Assembly (NCBI GenBank): GCA_016779565.1
Contig: JADHNJ010000001.1
Span: forward strand, 1 to 64,000
Direction: 5' to 3'
Source of the DNA: Pseudomonadales bacterium
GTDB lineage: Bacteria; Pseudomonadota; Gammaproteobacteria; Pseudomonadales; Azotimanducaceae
Length of the DNA: 64,000 nt
Below, piece by piece: positions 9,563-18,800 of the stretch. Made by a program: the position numbers and the translations under genes. The notes below the pieces were generated by a model. It had not been told where the DNA came from. It made no database searches and was given only the letters and a program-made list of their open reading frames with translations. The stretch's first letter is position 1; every line of letters starts with the position of its first letter.

Positions 9563-10102
9563 GTGAACACGCATTTTAGAGCCGGTAGGGCCGACGATCT
9601 CGCAGCCATTAATGCGCTTTATAATCATTATATTCTAAATTCCTCGGCGACATTCGATCTTGATCCGCTGTCCATGACAAACCGCCGGGCCTGGTTTGAT
9701 CAATTCGAACCCGAGACAGCCTTACAATTATGGGTCGCCGAAAAAGACGCGACCGTCGTTGGTTTTGCTTGCAGTTCACCCTTTAGGGCCAAGGCGGGGT
9801 ATAAAGATACCGTTGAAACGAGTATTTACCTGTCCCCTTCAGCCCATGGCGAAGGCATTGGACAGAGACTCTACCAAGCCCTTTTTGATGCGCTCGACAG
9901 AACTTCCGCCCATACAGCGATCGCCATGATCACACTACCCAACGTCCCGAGCATTCGGTTGCACGAACGGCTCAATTTCCAAACGAGCGGCAGCCTCGAG
10001 CAGGTTGGGATCAAGTTCGGACAGAGGCTAAGCGTATGCCTCATGCAGCGCTTCAAAAACGCTTCATCGCTCCCTGGCGCACCTATAACACCGGCTGAAT
10101 GA
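9563..10102 (+). CDS. GNAT N-acetyltransferase, phosphinothricin acetyltransferase-like
   Basis: GNAT-fold acetyltransferase of 179 residues resembling the Pat/YncA group, which acetylates methionine sulfone, sulfoximine or phosphinothricin-like compounds. It has the typical N-terminus RADDLAAINALYNHY, the ETSIYLSP strand, and an acetyl-CoA loop HGEGIGQRLYQAL. The GTG start is supported by AGGGGA ten bases upstream. It overlaps the convergent TSUP gene by 20 bp. The true substrate is not shown. Confidence 0.82.
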   Translation: MNTHFRAGRADDLAAINALYNHYILNSSATFDLDPLSMTNRRAWFDQFEPETALQLWVAEKDATVVGFACSSPFRAKAGYKDTVETSIYLSPSAHGEGIGQRLYQALFDALDRTSAHTAIAMITLPNVPSIRLHERLNFQTSGSLEQVGIKFGQRLSVCLMQRFKNASSLPGAPITPAE

Positions 10103-10832
10103 TCAGCCACGCACCCACCCCCTGCAACACCAAAAATACCCATCTTCGCACCCAAACTTCCGGCAGGGCTTGTAAGACGGATTTAAGCGCAACGCTAATC
10201 AGGATCACCAGCGGCAGCGCCATCGCTGTTTGCATCACAACTGGCCCGGTAAAATGTCCGTAGGCCACACCAATGCCGGCACGGAGCGTCGTCGAGAGTA
10301 AAAAAATGGCAAGCAAAGTAGATCGAATCACGGCAATTGCCAAAGGCTGCCGGTAGATTAGGTAGGCAATCGGCGCCCCTGCCGCACTATAAAGCCCACC
10401 AAATAAGCCGCCAAGTAAACCTGTCCCCACGGTGACAAAAGGTCCCGATCGGTTCCGCCAGCGACCCGGTTTTAACATCATGGAGATCCCTGCTGTCATC
10501 ACCATAAAGCCGAGTACCATCTTCAACCCTTGATCCCAGATCATTGCAAACTGATCAAGCCACCAAAATCCAACGACCAAGCTTGGCACAAGTCCCAGAG
10601 CAATCTGCCCAAGGACTTTGACATCAATTCTCGATACGGTGCCTCGAAGCACCAGAATGATATTCACCATGGATATGATCGAAATAATCGCCGTGACTTC
10701 CAAAAGGGGCATAATATCGAGCGCGGTCGACACAGCCACAATAATCAGCCCCATGGCAAAGCCTGTGATCGTTTGCGTAATCGCCGCAAATGCAACAATC
10801 AAGAGAAAAAGACCCACTGTCAGCAAATCCAT
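10083..10832 (-). CDS. TSUP/TauE-SafE family permease
   Basis: Integral membrane protein of 249 residues with about eight hydrophobic segments and the small-residue pattern of the sulfite exporter TauE/SafE (DUF81) family. Examples are ITQTITGFAMGLIIVA near the start and GLLGGLFGGLYSAAGAP in the second half. The family moves sulfite, sulfoacetate or other anions, and no substrate can be read from the sequence. It is transcribed divergently from the SDR gene across a 45-bp spacer. Confidence 0.83.
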   Translation of the reverse strand: MDLLTVGLFLLIVAFAAITQTITGFAMGLIIVAVSTALDIMPLLEVTAIISIISMVNIILVLRGTVSRIDVKVLGQIALGLVPSLVVGFWWLDQFAMIWDQGLKMVLGFMVMTAGISMMLKPGRWRNRSGPFVTVGTGLLGGLFGGLYSAAGAPIAYLIYRQPLAIAVIRSTLLAIFLLSTTLRAGIGVAYGHFTGPVVMQTAMALPLVILISVALKSVLQALPEVWVRRWVFLVLQGVGAWLIIQPVL

Positions 10833-10877
10833 CGCGGTTTTCCGTTACACTAAACGTTTTTCAAGACTGAATTCGCG

Positions 10878-11660
10878 ATGGATTTACAATTAACCGGGCG
10901 AACTGTTTTCGTCACTGGCAGCCACCGAGGCACGGGTTTGACCATCGCCCAAAGATTCCACGAGGCTGGCGCTAGCGTGATTGTACATGGTCACGACGAA
11001 GCGGCGCTATCGAACTTTGATGAGCGCTTTTCGTCACGGGTTGTCGGTGAACTTTGGACCGAATCGGGTTGTTCCGCCGTGATTGAGCAAGTTTTAACGC
11101 TAACTAAGCATTTAGACATCCTCATCAACAACTATGGCACAGCGAGTCGTGGCGATTGGCTGACCGCCGATTCCGATGCCTGGCGAGAGGCGTATGAGCA
11201 TAACGTACTCTCGGTGAGCCGACTGAGCCAAGGGTTATTAAGCAGACTCAAAGCTTCTGACCAAGGCAGGATCGTTAATCTAGGAACGTTGGGTTCGACC
11301 CGCCCCAATGCTCGAATGCCACACTATTACGCGGCCAAGGGGGCTTTAGCCAATTTAACCGTCAGCCTTGCCAAGGCGCTCGCTGGTACTGGCGTGACCG
11401 TCAATTTAGTCTCACCAGGATTGATTCGCACCCCAGAGGTCGAAGCCAGCTACACAACTATCGCCCAAGCCAAAGGTTGGGGAAACACCTTTGCCGAAGC
11501 CGAAGCTAATATTGCCGAGCACTATTTCGACAACCCGCTCGGTCGACTGGCAACTCGTGAAGAGGTAGCAGATCTGGTCGTGTTTCTTGCCTCAGCGCGA
11601 GCGGGCTTTATCAATGGTCAAAATATCGGCATCGATGGCGGCGCCCTCGGAATCGTTTAA
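10878..11660 (+). CDS. SDR family NAD(P)-dependent oxidoreductase
   Basis: Classical short-chain dehydrogenase of 260 residues. The nucleotide-binding loop TGSHRGTG is at residues 13-20, followed by LINNYG and the catalytic Y150xxxK154 pair. By spacing the usual catalytic Ser falls at Thr137 (LGTLGS), with Ser140 close by, so activity needs care. The C-terminus has the typical VNLVSPGLIRTP and FINGQNIGIDGG motifs. Residues 30-70 are shorter than in most SDRs. Substrate unknown. It is followed 11 bp later by the hemJ-like gene. Confidence 0.85.
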   Translation: MDLQLTGRTVFVTGSHRGTGLTIAQRFHEAGASVIVHGHDEAALSNFDERFSSRVVGELWTESGCSAVIEQVLTLTKHLDILINNYGTASRGDWLTADSDAWREAYEHNVLSVSRLSQGLLSRLKASDQGRIVNLGTLGSTRPNARMPHYYAAKGALANLTVSLAKALAGTGVTVNLVSPGLIRTPEVEASYTTIAQAKGWGNTFAEAEANIAEHYFDNPLGRLATREEVADLVVFLASARAGFINGQNIGIDGGALGIV

Positions 11661-11671
11661 GGAGTTTCTCT

Positions 11672-12088
11672 GTGCTATGGATTAAGGTCTTTCATCTGCT
11701 ATTTGTGATTGCCTGGATGGCGGGCGTTTTTTATCTGCCAAGAATTCTGGTGCACGCAGTTGAAGGTATGGCAGCCCAGGAGGATATTCGACGCCTAGTC
11801 ATTATGGCCTCGAAACTCTTGAAATTTTCTACCGTCATGATGGTGCTCGCGATAATTCCAGGACTGATCTTGTGGTTACACTTCGGTATTACAGGCGCTT
11901 GGTTGCATTGGAAACTCGTCTTTGTTGCTGCCCTGGGTTTATATCAATATCAATCTTATCGCTATGTCGTTTCACTTAGGGCGCAGCGAGTTATTCGGAC
12001 CTCGCTATTTTACAGAATCTACAATGAAGCCGCACTCATTGTGCTGGTGCCCATCCTCATCTTAGTCGTCTTTAAACCTGCCCTGTGA
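11672..12088 (+). CDS. hemJ: HemJ-like protoporphyrinogen IX oxidase
   Basis: Small membrane protein of 138 residues with four predicted helices, matching HemJ (CopD superfamily, UPF0093). The family oxidises protoporphyrinogen IX to protoporphyrin IX in heme synthesis. The N-terminal signature KVFHLLFVIAWMAGVFYLPR holds the conserved His, and WLHWKLVFVA holds the conserved Lys. The GTG start has a perfect AAGGAG seven bases upstream. It probably shares a transcript with the upstream SDR gene. A heptamer repeat array begins 22 bp after the stop. Confidence 0.86.
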   Translation: MLWIKVFHLLFVIAWMAGVFYLPRILVHAVEGMAAQEDIRRLVIMASKLLKFSTVMMVLAIIPGLILWLHFGITGAWLHWKLVFVAALGLYQYQSYRYVVSLRAQRVIRTSLFYRIYNEAALIVLVPILILVVFKPAL

Positions 12089-12109
12089 CCGTCGCCGGCG
12101 TTCGGCGGA

Positions 12110-12207
12110 TTTAGGGTTTTGGGTTTTGGGTTTTGGGTTTTAGGTTTTAGGTTTTAGGTTTTAGGTTTTAGGTTTTAGGTTTTAGGTTTTAGGTTTTAGG
12201 TTTTAAT
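12110..12207 (+). repeat. telomere-like heptamer tandem array (TTTTGGG)3(TTTTAGG)9
   Basis: Read directly: one TTTAGGG unit at 12110-12116, three TTTTGGG units at 12117-12137, nine perfect TTTTAGG units at 12138-12200, then a decayed TTTTAAT. Further degenerate copies (TTTAGGG, GTTTAGG) trail to about 12247. The array lies between the hemJ-like stop and the syd promoter. Only the heptamer period is present, without spacers, so it is not a CRISPR array. Confidence 0.97.
12114..12137 (+). other. G-quadruplex-forming motif (GGGTTTT)3GGG
   Basis: Four GGG tracts separated by three TTTT loops, meeting the usual intramolecular G-quadruplex pattern and close to ciliate telomere repeats. The G-rich strand is the plus strand, which is the non-template strand for both hemJ and syd. 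Folding is inferred from the pattern alone. Confidence 0.8.
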
Positions 12208-12277
12208 GTTTAGGGTTCTGAAGTTTTTCGATTCTAAATCTGTTTAGGCGAGCCAATACGATTCCCCGCACCTAGGC

Positions 12278-12286
12278 TGTTATAAT
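12278..12286 (+). promoter_or_regulatory. extended -10 promoter for syd-aroA
   Basis: The sequence TGTTATAAT is a perfect TATAAT with the TGn extension. No good -35 is present 16-18 bp upstream, which extended -10 promoters tolerate. Transcription would begin near 12293, only a short distance before the proposed syd start. Confidence 0.5.
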
Positions 12287-12304
12287 GCCTTACTCACTCT
12301 AGGA

Positions 12305-12874
12305 TTGAAGCAACTGCCTTTGATTGATCAGCATCTTACTCGCCTGACCGAACCCTTGTTTGCCGGCCTTGATAATCCTGTTTTCGCAACACCTTTGGAC
12401 GACTGGCGATCGCCGTGCGAAATCCGTACTGACGAAACCTTCAGCTATTGGCGCCCAATCGTACAGACACCTCGCATGAGTTTTGGACACTTCGAATCTG
12501 CCATTGATGTCGCCATTCATCCGGATCTTAAAGCATTCTACGGTAGCTTCTGGTCAGGTTCGCTTCCCTGCAGCTTTCAGCAGCAGCCTTTAGCCTTGAT
12601 ACAAATCTGGAACCCCGAGGATTTTGATCGGCTCATCAGCAATCTGATCGGACACTTTCTGAGTCAGCAACGTGCCGCAAGCGATCGGCTCACCTGGTTT
12701 ATCGGTACTTTTGAGGACGATTCAGAAGCGATGGTCAGTCTCGATAATACAACTGGCGAGATAGTTCAGGAGCTCCCTGGCCAAGGTTTTCAACAGCGCC
12801 TTGCCCCCGCTTTATCGGATTTCCTGAGGCTAATTTCGCTAGATCGCGCTAAACTCAATCCCGGAGAGCTCTAG
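12305..12874 (+). CDS. syd: Syd family protein (SecY-interacting)
   Basis: Cytoplasmic protein of up to 189 residues. It resembles Escherichia coli Syd, which binds SecY and checks translocon integrity. Shared features include the SPCEI segment, SYWRPI, FYGSFWSGSLPCSF, IQIWNPEDFDRL, NLIGHFLSQQR and a C-terminal LAPALSDFL. No ATG is available at the 5' end. The annotated start is TTG at 12305, with a further in-frame TTG at 12320, so the N-terminus is uncertain. It sits 3 bp before aroA and likely shares its promoter. Confidence 0.78.
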   Translation: MKQLPLIDQHLTRLTEPLFAGLDNPVFATPLDDWRSPCEIRTDETFSYWRPIVQTPRMSFGHFESAIDVAIHPDLKAFYGSFWSGSLPCSFQQQPLALIQIWNPEDFDRLISNLIGHFLSQQRAASDRLTWFIGTFEDDSEAMVSLDNTTGEIVQELPGQGFQQRLAPALSDFLRLISLDRAKLNPGEL

Positions 12875-12877
12875 CAC

Positions 12878-14170
12878 ATGACCAGCCTACTCACATTATC
12901 CCCCATTGCAAAAATCGGTGGCCAAATCGATCTGCCGGGTTCTAAGAGCCTAACCAACCGTGCGCTGCTACTCGCAGCAGTTGCTCACGGGAAAACCACC
13001 CTCAGCAATATTTTATTCAGCGACGACACCGATCGCATGATCCAAGCATTGAAAGCGCTCGGCACTGACCTCACCATCGACGCCCAAAACCATTCCTGCG
13101 AGGTAATCGGTCGCGCCGGCCCTTTCGACGCTCAAGCGACCGACCTCCATCTCGATCTGGGTAACGCCGGCACAGCATTGCGACCCCTCGTTGCAATGCT
13201 CTCCTTGTCAGAGGGCCGCTTTGTCATTGACGGCGATGAATATATGCGGGTTCGACCCATAAAGCACTTAACCGATGCGTTATCAAATTTGGGCGTCCCA
13301 ATCGAGTTCCTCGGTCAACCGGGATACCCACCTTTACAAATCAAAGGTGGTTACCCACAGGGTGGGGCCATCGAATTAAACGGGGATCTTTCAAGCCAAT
13401 ATCTTACAGCACTACTGATGGCGCTACCGCTGGCCCCAAACGATAGCACCATAAACATCGTTGGCGAGCTGGTTTCTAAGCCTTATGTCGATATGACGCT
13501 GGCGATCATGGCTAAGTTTGGTGTTAAGGCCGCGCATACTCGTTATCATCGCTTTGACGTTCCTGGCGCCCAGACATACCAGTCGCCAGGCCATCTGATG
13601 GTAGAGGGCGATGCGAGTACCGCAAGCTATTTTCTCGCCGCGGCGGCCATCCAAGGCGAGATTACCGTCACGGGCGTTGGTAGCGATTCTCTTCAAGGAG
13701 ATATTGCTTTTGCGGATGTACTCTCGGCGATGGGCGCTGCGGTCACAATAAAAGCGGACCGAGTTTCGGTGAGATCTACGGGCGTTTTAAACGCCATCAA
13801 CGCAGATCTAAACCACATCCCCGATGCGGCAATGACTGTCGCGATTCTCGCGCTATTCGCAAAAGGCACCACGACCATACGCAATGTTTACAATTGGCGA
13901 ATTAAGGAAACCGATCGCATGACGGCGATGGCCAACGAACTTCGCAAAGTGGGTGCCGCCGTCTCGACCACCGATGATAGTATTACCATCACACCCCCAG
14001 ACGAACTACTCCCAGCGTCGATCAGCACCTATGGCGACCATCGAATGGCCATGTGCTTTTCCCTACTCGCGTTGGCGCCTAAAGGCATCACGATTTGCGA
14101 CCCTGAGGTTACGAAAAAAACCTTTCCCGATTACTTTAATATTTTCAACGCCGTAACGACCCGCATCTAA
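12878..14170 (+). CDS. aroA: 3-phosphoshikimate 1-carboxyvinyltransferase (EPSP synthase)
   Basis: Sixth step of the shikimate pathway: shikimate-3-phosphate plus PEP gives EPSP. Length 430 residues is standard. Signatures are LPGSKSLTNRALLLAA (substrate Lys and Arg), LGNAGTALRPL (PEP site), DGDEYMRVRPI, and the C-terminal RIKETDRMTAM and YGDHRMAMCF. The NAGTALRP loop resembles class I, glyphosate-sensitive enzymes; that inference comes from motif class only. It is probably co-transcribed with syd. Confidence 0.96.
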   Translation: MTSLLTLSPIAKIGGQIDLPGSKSLTNRALLLAAVAHGKTTLSNILFSDDTDRMIQALKALGTDLTIDAQNHSCEVIGRAGPFDAQATDLHLDLGNAGTALRPLVAMLSLSEGRFVIDGDEYMRVRPIKHLTDALSNLGVPIEFLGQPGYPPLQIKGGYPQGGAIELNGDLSSQYLTALLMALPLAPNDSTINIVGELVSKPYVDMTLAIMAKFGVKAAHTRYHRFDVPGAQTYQSPGHLMVEGDASTASYFLAAAAIQGEITVTGVGSDSLQGDIAFADVLSAMGAAVTIKADRVSVRSTGVLNAINADLNHIPDAAMTVAILALFAKGTTTIRNVYNWRIKETDRMTAMANELRKVGAAVSTTDDSITITPPDELLPASISTYGDHRMAMCFSLLALAPKGITICDPEVTKKTFPDYFNIFNAVTTRI

Positions 14171-14226
14171 GCAGTCGTCCGCCGTCTCTCAGGCTGACAC
14201 TGCCTAAAAACCACCGTCTCTGGCCC

Positions 14227-15201
14227 TTAAGGTAGCAGATGTGCTACCGCGTCTCGCTCTTCGATGAGTTCTTGTTCGGTTAGCGTCATACGATTTTGAG
14301 AGTACTCGTTGACCGCCAGGCCCTGGACAATTGCCCAGTCACCGCCTTGGCAACGACAGGGAAAACTGTAAATGAGGCCTTCGGCAATGCCATAACTGCC
14401 ATCTGAATACACCGCCATCGAAACCACATCGTCGCTGCCCAACGCCCAATCTCGCATGTGCTCGGTAGCTGCGTTCGCTGCACTGGCGGCGCTTGATAGA
14501 CCTCTGGCCTGAATGATCGCAGCACCTCTTTGCTGCACGGTTGGAATAAACGTTTCGCTAATCCAAGCCTCATCGACCAATTCAGCCGCGGCATCGCCGC
14601 TAACAGTGGCGTGAAAAAGATCAGGATACTGAGTGGCAGAATGGTTGCCCCAAATCGCCAGGCCTTTGATATCACTAACATGAGCACTGGCCTTCTGAGC
14701 CAACTGTGTTTTCGCGCGATTGTGGTCTAACCTCGTCATCGCCGTAAACTGCCTAGGGTCTAAACTAGGTGCGTTACGCTGGGCAATTAAGCAATTCGTA
14801 TTGGCAGGATTCCCCACCACCAACACCTTAACGGCACGATCGGCAACGGCATCTAGCGCGGCCCCTTGCACCGAGAAAATCTGGGCGTTGGCCTCTAGTA
14901 AATCTTTTCGCTCCATGCCTGGACCCCGTGGTCGAGACCCAACCAGGAGTGCGTAATGTACACCGGCGAAGGCTTCATTGGGATCATCGGTTGCGACAAT
15001 CCCCGAGACAAGGGGAAAGGCACAATCTTCCAACTCCATTACGACCCCTTTGAGCGCATCCATAGCAGGCGGAATCTCAAGTAGCTGCAACACAACCGGC
15101 TGATCTGGACCCAACATTTGGCCTGACGCGATTCGAAACAACAGCGAGTAACTGATCTGACCTGCTGCTCCTGTGACAGCAACTTTTACGGCGGGTTTCA
15201 T
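14227..15201 (-). CDS. mdh: malate dehydrogenase (cytosolic-type)
   Basis: Interconverts malate and oxaloacetate with NAD in the TCA cycle. The 324 residues resemble the MDH group shared with many beta- and gammaproteobacteria and eukaryotic cytosol. Visible are the Rossmann motif [17 protein letters not shown], the substrate loop [23 protein letters not shown], and the catalytic TRLDHNRAK and [10 protein letters not shown]. The ATG at 15201 is preferred over a GTG six bases earlier because AGGAG lies eight bases upstream of it. Confidence 0.95.
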   Translation of the reverse strand: MKPAVKVAVTGAAGQISYSLLFRIASGQMLGPDQPVVLQLLEIPPAMDALKGVVMELEDCAFPLVSGIVATDDPNEAFAGVHYALLVGSRPRGPGMERKDLLEANAQIFSVQGAALDAVADRAVKVLVVGNPANTNCLIAQRNAPSLDPRQFTAMTRLDHNRAKTQLAQKASAHVSDIKGLAIWGNHSATQYPDLFHATVSGDAAAELVDEAWISETFIPTVQQRGAAIIQARGLSSAASAANAATEHMRDWALGSDDVVSMAVYSDGSYGIAEGLIYSFPCRCQGGDWAIVQGLAVNEYSQNRMTLTEQELIEERDAVAHLLP

Positions 15202-15825
15202 CCACACAACTCCTAAATTTCATGTCTTGACGGAACGCGGTTTGACCGCGGCGCAAAGTATAGCATCGTTTTTGGGGTGAAATCGGCTCGTTTGTTGGCC
15301 CGTTAGCGAACGCAAATTCAAAGCAAAGTCAGTTCCATCAAAAATCAATACGAGACAAATCAAGGGGCAGCGGCACCGGCCCTGAACGAGGGTGCGGCGT
15401 AAATGCTCATCCATCATATTTCCATTCTTTAACCTCAAACACATTTGTTAATAAAAACATCGGTTTATGTAGAAGTTTCAGGGGACGAAAGGGGCAATGG
15501 CTTGACTTTGGGACCCCTAATGCTATCGTTTGCGGCCCTTCAGTTGATCCTTAACTGGCGCGCCCGCTGGCGTGTTTAGATTGATTGGGGTATTGGGTAA
15601 ATCAGCAGCGGCCATCGTTTGATACTCACTTGGCGCAGCGCCACCTATCGCTGCGGCAACAAAGGTATAGTACGTCCTACCGGACATCACCCGGTGCGCG
15701 TCAACCAGAGCTTATCATCCGTCTCGCCAGAGATTGTCGATCTTAACGATCGGGCTTTAGTCCTTGATTTGCATCTCAGCGACTGAATATCACGTACTTG
15801 CAACTATAACTTCGCAATAAGATGA
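15202..15825. other. long intergenic region upstream of gltB and mdh
   Basis: This 624-bp divergent gap holds the mdh ribosome binding site at its left end. Its middle holds a minus-strand, FN3-like decayed coding fragment (annotated separately). I saw no convincing sigma-70 promoter, sigma-54 promoter or NtrC palindrome for gltB. A 74-codon minus-strand frame at 15220-15444 has no recognisable protein character. Confidence 0.6.
15523..15760 (-). pseudogene. decayed fibronectin type III-like C-terminal fragment
   Basis: On the minus strand, ending with TAG at 15525-15523, the frame reads SGRTYYTFVAAAIGGAAPSEY and then a Pro/Asn-rich tail. This looks like the last strands of an FN3 domain. 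Continuing upstream requires a frameshift near 15690 to reach GETDDKLWLTRTG, which would be the preceding strands, and stop codons follow. No start codon with a ribosome binding site covers it. This is an interpretation of a short stretch, so a chance resemblance is possible. Confidence 0.35.
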
Positions 15826-18800
15826 ATGAGTAACACCATGGCAAAGAGACTCGACGGCAGAATCGGCTTCCCGAAAGCGACCGGCTTATATGATCCCTCG
15901 CAGGAGAGGGATGCCTGTGGGGTTGGCTTCGTCGCCAATATTAAAGGGGTTCCTAGTCACCAGATTCTTGCCGATGCGTATCACGTCAATAGCCGAATGG
16001 ATCATCGAGGCGGTTGCGGATTTGAGGAAAACACAGGCGATGGCGCCGGTGTTCTGACGGCAATGCCCGATACCTTCTTTCGAGGCCTCGCTCAAGACAT
16101 GGGCTTTGAGTTGCCTGAACCCGGGCTTTATTCCGTTGGCAATCTGTTTCTGCCAAACGATCCCGCTAAACGCAGGCAAGTCCAAGAGCTCATTGAAGGC
16201 CTAATAGGCCAAGAGGGTCTTAATTTTCTAACCTGGCGAGCGGTTCCTATTGCCCCTGAGACCGCCGACATTGGGCCAGCAGCAAAAGCTGCCATGCCAC
16301 ACATTAGTCAGCTGATGATCGGTGCTAAGAAAGGTTCAGAAGAGGCACATTTTAATCGTCAGCTTTACAGTCTTCGCAAGCAATTCTCTGCTGCTGTTAA
16401 AGACATCATCGATGACAACGAGTTGGCGTTCGCTTGCAGCCTATCGCCTAGAGTCATCGTTTATAAGGGTATGCTAACGCCTTCGCAGTTGTTTCCGTTT
16501 TATCCAGACCTCATCGATCCAAAATTCGAAACACACCTGGCCATGGTGCATTCAAGATTTAGCACCAACACCTTCCCATCTTGGGATAGAGCCCAACCGA
16601 ATCGATATATGAGCCACAACGGTGAAATCAACACCCTACGTGGCAACAAAAACTGGATGACCGCTCGACAGGGCACGGTAGCCTCGCCGCTTTTCGGCGA
16701 CGACATTCAAAAACTCTTTCCCATTGTTGAACCCGACTGCTCGGATTCAGGTACTTTTGATAACGTCCTAGAATTTTTGCTGATGACCGGTCGTAGTTTG
16801 CAAGAGTCGGTCATGATGATGATTCCTGAGGCTTGGCAGGCAGATCAGAATATGAGCCCGGACAAGCGTGCGTTTTACGAATATCACTCCGCACTGATGG
16901 AGCCCTGGGATGGCCCTGCATCGATCGTCTTCACCGATGGTCACGCGATTGGCGCCGTACTAGACCGCAATGGCCTGCGGCCTTCGCGTTATTATGTGAC
17001 CCGAGACGATCGGGTCATTATGGCGTCAGAGGTTGGCGTGCTCCCCGTTGAACCAGAAGATATCCTAGTGAAAGGTCGACTGCAGCCTGGCAAAATGTTT
17101 TTGCTCGACTTTGACGAAGGTCGCTTGGTTCCAGATGAGGAGCTCAAAAATACTTTTGCTCGGCAGCGGCCCTATGGACAATGGTTGGCAGCGCAACGGC
17201 TCGAGCTTCATGATTTCAAAGACGCTGAACCCCCGGCCGCGCTTATCGATCATGACCTCACAGCGCGTCTACGCGCCTTTGGCTACACCACTGAAACCAT
17301 GCAATTCATGTTGCGCCCGATGATCACTGATCTTCGAGATCCGCTGGGGTCAATGGGTAATGATTCTGCTTTAGCTTGCTTATCAGACAAGTCGCGAATC
17401 ATCTATGACTACTTCAAGCAGCTTTTCGCGCAGGTGACGAATCCCGCTATCGATTCAATTCGTGAGGAAGTTGTGATGTCGCTCGCCTCTTTTATTGGAC
17501 CTGAGGGCAATCTGCTCGAAACCACCGAGGCTCAAGCAAGACGGTTATATTTACCCCATCCAATCTTATCGAACGCTGAGATGGCCAAGCTCACGAAAAG
17601 TACCGACAGCGCGCTCAAGACTAAGACCCTCGACATTACCTATGACCTTTCAAGCGGCTTTCAAGGGATGCTCGCGGCGTTAGACAGGATTTGTCTTGAA
17701 GCCAGTCAAGCGATCGATCATGGCTATGAGCTGGTGCTGCTCTCAGATCGGTTGGTCAGCCGAGAGCGGATCGCGCTCAGCGCTCTGCTCGCTTGTGGCG
17801 CTGTACATCACCACTTGGTCGCCAGCCACCAACGCACTCAAATTGGCCTGCTGATCGAAACTGCAGAGGCTAGAGAGGTTCACCATTTTTGTCTGCTAAC
17901 CAGCTACGGTGCCGATGCGATCAATCCATACCTTGCGCTCGATGCGCTTTGGCAGGCCCGGTTGGAAGGCCTTCTCGATGCCGACATCGTTCCAGACCAA
18001 CATGCGCTAGTAGACCGGTATAGAAAAGCCGTCGGAAAAGGCATGCTCAAAGTTATGGGCAAAATGGGTATTTCAACCCTTCAATCCTATAAGGGCGCCC
18101 AAATCTTTGAGGCAGTCGGATTGGCAGATGACATTATTGATCGTTGTTTTTTGGGCACAACGTCTCGGGTCAGTGGCATTAATTTTGAAACGCTTTTTGA
18201 GGAATCGCGACAGCGGCATCAGCTTGGGTTTCCCCTTCGCACTCACGAAGCCAGTGATCAGCTTACGAATCCCGGTGACTTTCATTGGCGAAGCGGTGGC
18301 GACACCCATATGTGGGACCCAATCAGCATTTCAAATTTGCAAGTCGCTGCCAAAACCAACAACCAAGATGCCTACTGGGCCTTTGCCAAGCATGCAAACG
18401 AGGTAGCCACCAAGCAAGCGACGCTGCGGGGCTTATTAAACTTCAAAGAAGGTGTCTTCCCAGCGGTTGCAATTGATGAGGTTGAGCCCGCCAGTGAGAT
18501 TGTCAAACGTTTTTGTACCGGGGCCATGAGTCTAGGTTCTATTTCAACAGAAAGTCATGAAGCCTTGGCCATTGCCATGAACCGCATCGACGGCAAATCC
18601 AACACCGGCGAGGGCGGAGAAGATCCAGTGCGTTTCAAGCCTATGGACAATGGTGACTCAAAACGCTCAGCCATCAAACAAGTGGCCTCAGGACGGTTTG
18701 GCGTAACCACCTGGTATCTCGCGAATGCTGACGAAATCCAAATCAAAATTGTGCAGGGTGCAAAACCCGGCGAAGGCGGCGAATTGCCTGGCGGCAAAGT

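Noticed and set aside
12110-12207. CRISPR-like array
   Set aside because: Units are 7 bp and contiguous, with no spacers and no cas genes; it is a simple tandem repeat.
12110-12247. Eukaryotic telomere contamination or chimeric assembly
   Set aside because: Intact bacterial genes flank both sides closely with normal promoter spacing, and the unit TTTTAGG is not a common eukaryotic telomere repeat.
15220-15444. 74-codon minus-strand open frame upstream of mdh
   Set aside because: No ribosome binding site, no recognisable motif, odd Cys/Arg-rich composition; it is more likely leader sequence.
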